A DNA stretch of 64,000 bases from Vescimonas sanitatis (GTDB taxonomy: Bacteria > Bacillota > Clostridia > Oscillospirales > Oscillospiraceae): the NCBI RefSeq assembly GCF_049060325.1, contig NZ_JBMGPW010000008.1, positions 124,001 through 188,000 on the forward strand, written 5' to 3'. Under the pieces are notes generated by a model. The model did no database searches. It saw only the letters and a program-made list of their open reading frames with translations, and had not been told where the DNA came from. Below, piece by piece: positions 60,400 through 64,000 of the stretch. The translations under genes and the position numbers were made by a program. Each line of letters begins with the position of its first letter. Positions within the stretch are counted from its first letter, which is position 1.

Positions 60400-60755
60400 T
60401 GGAGTATCTCAATGCCTTTCTCTGCGGCGGGCTGCTGTGCGCCGTGGGCCAGATCATTCTGGACAAGACAAGCCTGACCCCGGCCCGTATTCTGACGGGC
60501 TATGTGGTGGCAGGTGTGCTGCTGCAGGCTGTGGGTGTGTATCAGTATATCGTGGACTGGGGCGGCGCCGGGGCCACCGTGCCGCTGACGGGCTTTGGCT
60601 ATTCGCTGGCAAAGGGCGTGGCCAAAGCGGTGGCGGAGGACGGCTTGCTGGGTGTGCTCACCGGCGGATTGACCGCCACCTCCGGCGGCATCGCCGCGGC
60701 GGTAGTGTTTTCCCTGTTGGCGGCACTGCTGGTGCGGCCCAAAGAAAAACGTTGA
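60399..60755 (+). CDS. spoVAE: Stage V sporulation protein AE
   Basis: 118 residues, three or four membrane helices: FLCGGLLCAVGQIILDKTSLTPARIL and TGFGYSLAKGVAKAVAEDGLLGVLTGGLTATSGGIAAAVVF are typical of SpoVAEb. The ATG shares its A with the spoVAD stop (TGATG), so the two are coupled. Its end overlaps the -35 of the csoR promoter. Confidence 0.94.
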   Translation: MEYLNAFLCGGLLCAVGQIILDKTSLTPARILTGYVVAGVLLQAVGVYQYIVDWGGAGATVPLTGFGYSLAKGVAKAVAEDGLLGVLTGGLTATSGGIAAAVVFSLLAALLVRPKEKR

Positions 60756-60780
60756 CAAATACCCGGTGGGGGTATATAAT
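60752..60780 (+). promoter_or_regulatory. csoR-copA promoter with CsoR box in the spacer
   Basis: Perfect TTGACA (60752-60757), 17 nt, perfect TATAAT (60775-60780). The spacer holds ATACCCGGTGGGGGTAT, a CsoR-type GC-rich inverted repeat, so Cu(I)-free CsoR would block polymerase. Confidence 0.9.
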
Positions 60781-60796
60781 GCGACCGTGATCAAAA

Positions 60797-60813
60797 ATAC
60801 CCCCAGGAGGTAT
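60797..60813. promoter_or_regulatory. Second CsoR-type palindrome over the csoR ribosome-binding site
   Basis: ATACCCCCAGGAGGTAT is an inverted repeat that contains the AGGAGG ribosome-binding site of csoR. Confidence 0.7.
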
Positions 60814-60819
60814 ACGACT

Positions 60820-61125
60820 GTGGAAAATACTTGTTGCTGCTGCCAGGGAAAGACCAAGCACCGCACACCAGAGGAGCAGAAAAAACTCCTGAACCGCCTG
60901 TGCCGCATTGAAGGGCAGGTGCGGGGCCTGCAGGAGATGCTGCAGAAGGACGCCTACTGTCCCGACATTCTGATACAAGTATCCGCCGTGGGCGCGGCAC
61001 TGAACAGCTTTAGTAAAGAGCTGCTGGCTACCCACATCCGCACCTGCGTGGCGGATGGTATCCGACAGGGGGACGACGAGGTCATCGACGAGCTGGTGAC
61101 CACGCTGCAAAAGCTGATGAAATAA
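60820..61125 (+). CDS. csoR: Copper-sensing repressor CsoR
   Basis: 101 residues from GTG 60820 (AGGAGG 9 nt upstream). A four-helix CsoR/RcnR protein with the Cu(I)-ligand triad: Cys in DAYCPDILIQ, and His and Cys in LLATHIRTC. An N-terminal CCCC cluster (ENTCCCCQGK) is unusual. Represses the downstream copper genes. 12 nt before copA. Confidence 0.94.
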   Translation: MENTCCCCQGKTKHRTPEEQKKLLNRLCRIEGQVRGLQEMLQKDAYCPDILIQVSAVGAALNSFSKELLATHIRTCVADGIRQGDDEVIDELVTTLQKLMK

Positions 61126-61137
61126 GGAGATGGCAGT

Positions 61138-63642
61138 ATGACAGAGAAATTCGTCATCACCGGCATGACCTGCGCCGCCTGCGCCGCCCATGTGGAAAGG
61201 GCCGCGGCTTCGGTGCCCGGCGTACACAGCGCGTCGGTAAATCTGATGCTGGGCTCCCTGGTGTGCGACAGGGACGAAAATGTGGATCCCGCCGCCATTG
61301 TGGCCGCCGTGACGGCGGCGGGCTACGGCGCGGCGCCGGAGAGTGAGGCCCGGCGGGACCTGCACGCGGAGCAGGACGCCGCGGTAAAGGCCATGGGCCG
61401 CCGGCTGCTGTGGTCGGTGGTGTGTCTGGTGCCGCTGTTTTACCTGAGCATGGGGCACATGATGGGGCTGCCGGTGCCTATGTTCATGCACACGCGGCCC
61501 CTGCTGTCGGCCTTTGTGCTGCTGGCGCTGACGGTGCCTATCCTGATCCTGAACCGCAGTTATTTCACCGTGGGATTTTCCCGGCTGTTCAAGGGCGCGC
61601 CCAATATGGACTCGCTGGTGGCGCTGGGCGCGGCGGCGGGGCTGGTGTACAGCCTGATCGAGATGGGCCTGCTGGCGGCGGGAAAGGTCACGGGTATGCC
61701 GGACCTGTACTTCGAGTCGGCGGGTATGATATTGGCGCTGGTGACGGTGGGTAAGTACCTGGAGGAGCGCTCCAAGGGCAAGACGACCGGGGCCATCACC
61801 GCCCTGCTGGCGCTGGCGCCGGAGTCCGCCGTGGTGCGCCGGGACGGCAAGGAGGTCACCGTCCCCACCGAGGACATCAAGGCCGGCGAGACGGTCATCG
61901 TCCGGCAGGGGGGGCGTATCCCCGTGGATGGCACCGTGACGGCGGGCAGCGGCACCGTGGACGAGTCCGCCCTTACCGGCGAGAGTATGCCGGTGGAGAA
62001 GACTGTGGGCGGCAAGGCGGTGTCCGCCACCATCCTCACCGGCGGCTATCTGGAGCTGACGGCGGACCGGGTAGGTGCGGATACCACTCTGTCCCAGATC
62101 ATTCAGCTGATGGAGCAGGCCGCCAGCGGCAAGGCACCTATCAGCCGTCTGGCGGATAAGATCAGTGCCGTGTTCGTGCCGGTGGTCATTTCCATCGCGC
62201 TGCTGGCGGCTATCCTGTGGGTTGCGGTGGGCGGCATGGGTGTGCGCTTCTGCCTGTCCATCGCCATCGCCGTGCTGGTGATCTCCTGCCCCTGCGCCCT
62301 GGGCCTGGCCACGCCGGTGGCCATCACTGTGGCTACGGGCAAGGCGGCGGAGCAGGGTATTCTGGTAAAGTCCGCCGCCAGCCTGGAGCTGATGGGCCGG
62401 GTGGACGCGGTGGTGCTGGACAAGACCGGCACCGTCACCGAGGGTAAGCCCCGGGTGACGGATGTGCTGTGCGCCGGCGGCATGGACGAGGACACGCTGC
62501 TGTCCGCCGCCGCGTCGCTGGAAAAGCCCTCCGAGCATCCGCTGGCCGGGGCCATTGTGGCCGAGGCGGAAAAGCGCGGACTGGCCCTGCGGCCGGTGTC
62601 CGACTTTGCCGCCGTGGCCGGCGGCGGTGTTGCCGCCCGGGCGGAAGGTACATTACTGCTGGCGGGCAACGAGGCCTTTATGGAGGCATCCGCAGTGGCC
62701 GTCAGCGAGGAGATGAAATCCGGTGCGGCCAGACTGGCGGAGGACGGTAAAACGCCGCTGTTTATCGCCGCAGGTACATCGCTGCTGGGGGTCATCGCCG
62801 TGGCGGACGTGGTCAAGGCGGACAGCGCCGCCGCCATCGCCGCCCTGCGGGAGATGGGCTGCGACGTGGTGCTGCTCACCGGCGACAACCAGCGCACGGC
62901 GGACGCCATTGCCCGGCAGGTGGGCGTCAGCCGGGTCATCGCCCAGGTGCTGCCCCAGGACAAGGCCCGGGTGGTGCAGGAATTGCAGGCCGAGGGCAAG
63001 AGGGTGGCCATGGTGGGCGACGGCATCAACGATGCCCCGGCGCTGGTGACGGCGGATGTGGGCCTGGCCATCGGCGCAGGCACGGATGTGGCCATCGAGT
63101 CGGCGGACATCGTGCTGATGAAGAGCAGCCTTATGGATATCGCCGACGCGGCAGCCCTGTCCCGGGCCACCCTGCGGAATATCCGTCAGAACCTGTTTTG
63201 GGCGTTCTTCTATAATTCTGTGGGCATCCCGGTGGCGGCGGGTGTGCTGTACCCGGCCTTTGGGATCACCCTGAACCCCATGATCGCCGCCGCGGCCATG
63301 AGCCTGAGCAGCGTGTGCGTGGTCAGCAACGCCCTGCGTCTGCGGGGCTGGAGGGGCCGCAGACGGGAGGAAACGCCGACTGCAAAAGAGCCACAGCTGG
63401 TGCAAAATATAAATAATAACGAAAGCAGTAAGGAGGATACCGCTATGAAAAAGACCATCACCATCAAGGGCATGATGTGTGCCCACTGCGTCTCCCACGT
63501 GGAGAAGGCGCTGACCGCCTTGGGCGTACAGGCGGACGTGGATCTGGCGTCCGGGACCGCCGTGGTCACCGGCAACGCCAGTGACGAGGCGCTGAAGAAG
63601 GCTGTCACCGACGCCGGTTACGAGGTCGTGGAGATCAAGTGA
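61138..63642 (+). CDS. copA: Copper-exporting P1B ATPase CopA fused to a C-terminal CopZ domain
   Basis: 834 residues. N-terminal HMA domain (GMTCAACAAHVE, Cys12 and Cys15), eight-helix membrane core with ISCPCALGLATP (CPC), actuator ALTGESMPVEK, phosphorylation site DKTGTVTEG, HP motif PSEHPLAG, and GDGINDAPAL. After a polar, Asn-rich linker (about residues 735-768) the frame continues without stop into a second HMA domain (GMMCAHCVSHVEKAL). E. coli and most Firmicute CopA end before this. The junction looks like a former intergenic spacer. Expressed with csoR. Confidence 0.93.
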   Translation: MTEKFVITGMTCAACAAHVERAAASVPGVHSASVNLMLGSLVCDRDENVDPAAIVAAVTAAGYGAAPESEARRDLHAEQDAAVKAMGRRLLWSVVCLVPLFYLSMGHMMGLPVPMFMHTRPLLSAFVLLALTVPILILNRSYFTVGFSRLFKGAPNMDSLVALGAAAGLVYSLIEMGLLAAGKVTGMPDLYFESAGMILALVTVGKYLEERSKGKTTGAITALLALAPESAVVRRDGKEVTVPTEDIKAGETVIVRQGGRIPVDGTVTAGSGTVDESALTGESMPVEKTVGGKAVSATILTGGYLELTADRVGADTTLSQIIQLMEQAASGKAPISRLADKISAVFVPVVISIALLAAILWVAVGGMGVRFCLSIAIAVLVISCPCALGLATPVAITVATGKAAEQGILVKSAASLELMGRVDAVVLDKTGTVTEGKPRVTDVLCAGGMDEDTLLSAAASLEKPSEHPLAGAIVAEAEKRGLALRPVSDFAAVAGGGVAARAEGTLLLAGNEAFMEASAVAVSEEMKSGAARLAEDGKTPLFIAAGTSLLGVIAVADVVKADSAAAIAALREMGCDVVLLTGDNQRTADAIARQVGVSRVIAQVLPQDKARVVQELQAEGKRVAMVGDGINDAPALVTADVGLAIGAGTDVAIESADIVLMKSSLMDIADAAALSRATLRNIRQNLFWAFFYNSVGIPVAAGVLYPAFGITLNPMIAAAAMSLSSVCVVSNALRLRGWRGRRREETPTAKEPQLVQNINNNESSKEDTAMKKTITIKGMMCAHCVSHVEKALTALGVQADVDLASGTAVVTGNASDEALKKAVTDAGYEVVEIK
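63445..63642 (+). CDS. copZ: CopZ-like copper chaperone, internal start within copA
   Basis: 65 residues if translated alone: MKKTITIKGMMCAHCVSHVEKALT..., a full HMA metallochaperone with MxCxxC (MMCAHC). AAGGAGG (63430-63436) lies 8 nt before ATG 63445 in the same frame as copA. So a free CopZ and the CopA-CopZ fusion could both be made from one gene. Confidence 0.7.
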   Translation: MKKTITIKGMMCAHCVSHVEKALTALGVQADVDLASGTAVVTGNASDEALKKAVTDAGYEVVEIK

Positions 63643-63645
63643 TGC

Positions 63646-63682
63646 AAAAAAGAGCACCCCCGCAAGGGGGGTGCTCTTTTTT
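63646..63682. terminator. Bidirectional terminator after copA/copZ
   Basis: AAAAAAGAGCACCCCC/GGGGGTGCTCTTTTTT between copA and the convergent partial gene. Confidence 0.92.
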
Positions 63683-63690
63683 ATGCGCTT

Positions 63691-64000
63691 TTACGCGGCA
63701 CCGTCAGTCTCGGTTTCCTCGACAACGGGAGCGGTCTGCGCGGCGGTGCGGGTGACGCTGTCGGCGGTGAGGATGGTGCCCTCGCCCTCAGCGTACCGAA
63801 TGGCGACGCTGTCGCCTACATTGAAGATGACCACCTCCGGCTGCTGCGCGGCGGAGATGACGTAGTAGTGCTCGTCACCGGTCAGGTGCAGGTAGTAGAG
63901 GGTATTGCCGTCCACCACGGCGGAGCGGATATCCTCCAGCACACCGGTGACTTCGTTCTGGCCCGTCAGGGGCAGATCGGCGTCATCGGCGGATACCAGA
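63691..64000 (-). CDS. Hypothetical protein, 5' part outside the window
   Basis: The frame is open to the window edge (LVSADDADLPLTGQNEVTGV...), so only the C-terminal 102 residues are seen. It has beta-type segments NTLYYLHLTGDEHYYVIS and VIFNVGDSVAIRYAEGEG, then an acidic tail EETETDGAA. An OB-fold-like or secreted domain is possible. I cannot assign a family. Confidence 0.6.
   Translation of the reverse strand, partial: LVSADDADLPLTGQNEVTGVLEDIRSAVVDGNTLYYLHLTGDEHYYVISAAQQPEVVIFNVGDSVAIRYAEGEGTILTADSVTRTAAQTAPVVEETETDGAA

Overview
The window is about 60 % GC and shows strong G/C preference at third codon positions. It carries sporulation genes (spoVAD, spoVAE), a Trp T-box, LytTR-type signalling, Asp23/FakA genes, the two-subunit GlgC/GlgD pyrophosphorylase and a short SufC/SufB-type Fe-S assembly pair. 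Together these point to a strictly anaerobic, spore-forming gut Firmicute of the Clostridia, most likely an Oscillospiraceae/Ruminococcaceae relative. The genus cannot be named from the sequence alone.

Region 1 (1-10.4 kb) is a selenium-dependent molybdenum hydroxylase (SDMH) island. It holds a class V aminotransferase/cysteine desulfurase (cut by the window edge), selD, yqeB, a ModE-like DNA-binding protein, a three-subunit xanthine dehydrogenase-type hydroxylase (xdhCBA), a MocA-type cytidylyltransferase and an 863-residue fused Fe-S/Mo hydroxylase. Selenium donation, cofactor maturation and two catalytic enzymes lie together, and the two hydroxylase units have near-identical promoters.

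Region 2 (10.4-28.7 kb) is housekeeping DNA. It contains a LytTR two-component system, a LemA-like protein, bactofilin and a 43-residue protein, a CNNM/CorC membrane protein with a long leader, and a divergent citrate synthase / aconitase-isocitrate dehydrogenase locus that would make 2-oxoglutarate. It continues with dapF, tRNA-Leu(GAG), a T-box-controlled trpS-trpB2 operon, a HAD phosphatase, an APC permease and ychF.

Region 3 (about 28.6-35.7 kb) is a compact integrative element of roughly 7.05 kb. It has a tyrosine integrase, excisionase, FtsK-type coupling ATPase, a CRESS-like Rep (HUH endonuclease plus SF3 helicase), small regulators and a lipoprotein. It sits inside the 5' end of ychF. 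A stranded original ychF start (Shine-Dalgarno plus the codons for MKLGIVG) is left at the right junction, and the element supplies a replacement promoter, ribosome-binding site and first codons at the left junction. This is the most interesting part of the window.

Region 4 (35.8-54 kb) has sufC/sufB, a ferritin-like hypothetical, an HD protein, Asp23-fakA, a glgBCDAP glycogen operon behind a promoter with a perfect LacI-like palindrome, xpaC-like and DUF896 genes, ylmH, an ABC exporter and a sirtuin.

Region 5 (54.6-64 kb) has an ArsC/Spx-fold protein without its cysteine, a CDF transporter, an NhaC-type antiporter, a CpXC protein, azlCD, spoVAD-spoVAE and a copper cassette. In that cassette csoR carries two palindromic operator candidates, and copA is fused in frame to a copZ domain that has its own ribosome-binding site and start. 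A protein cut by the window edge ends the sequence.
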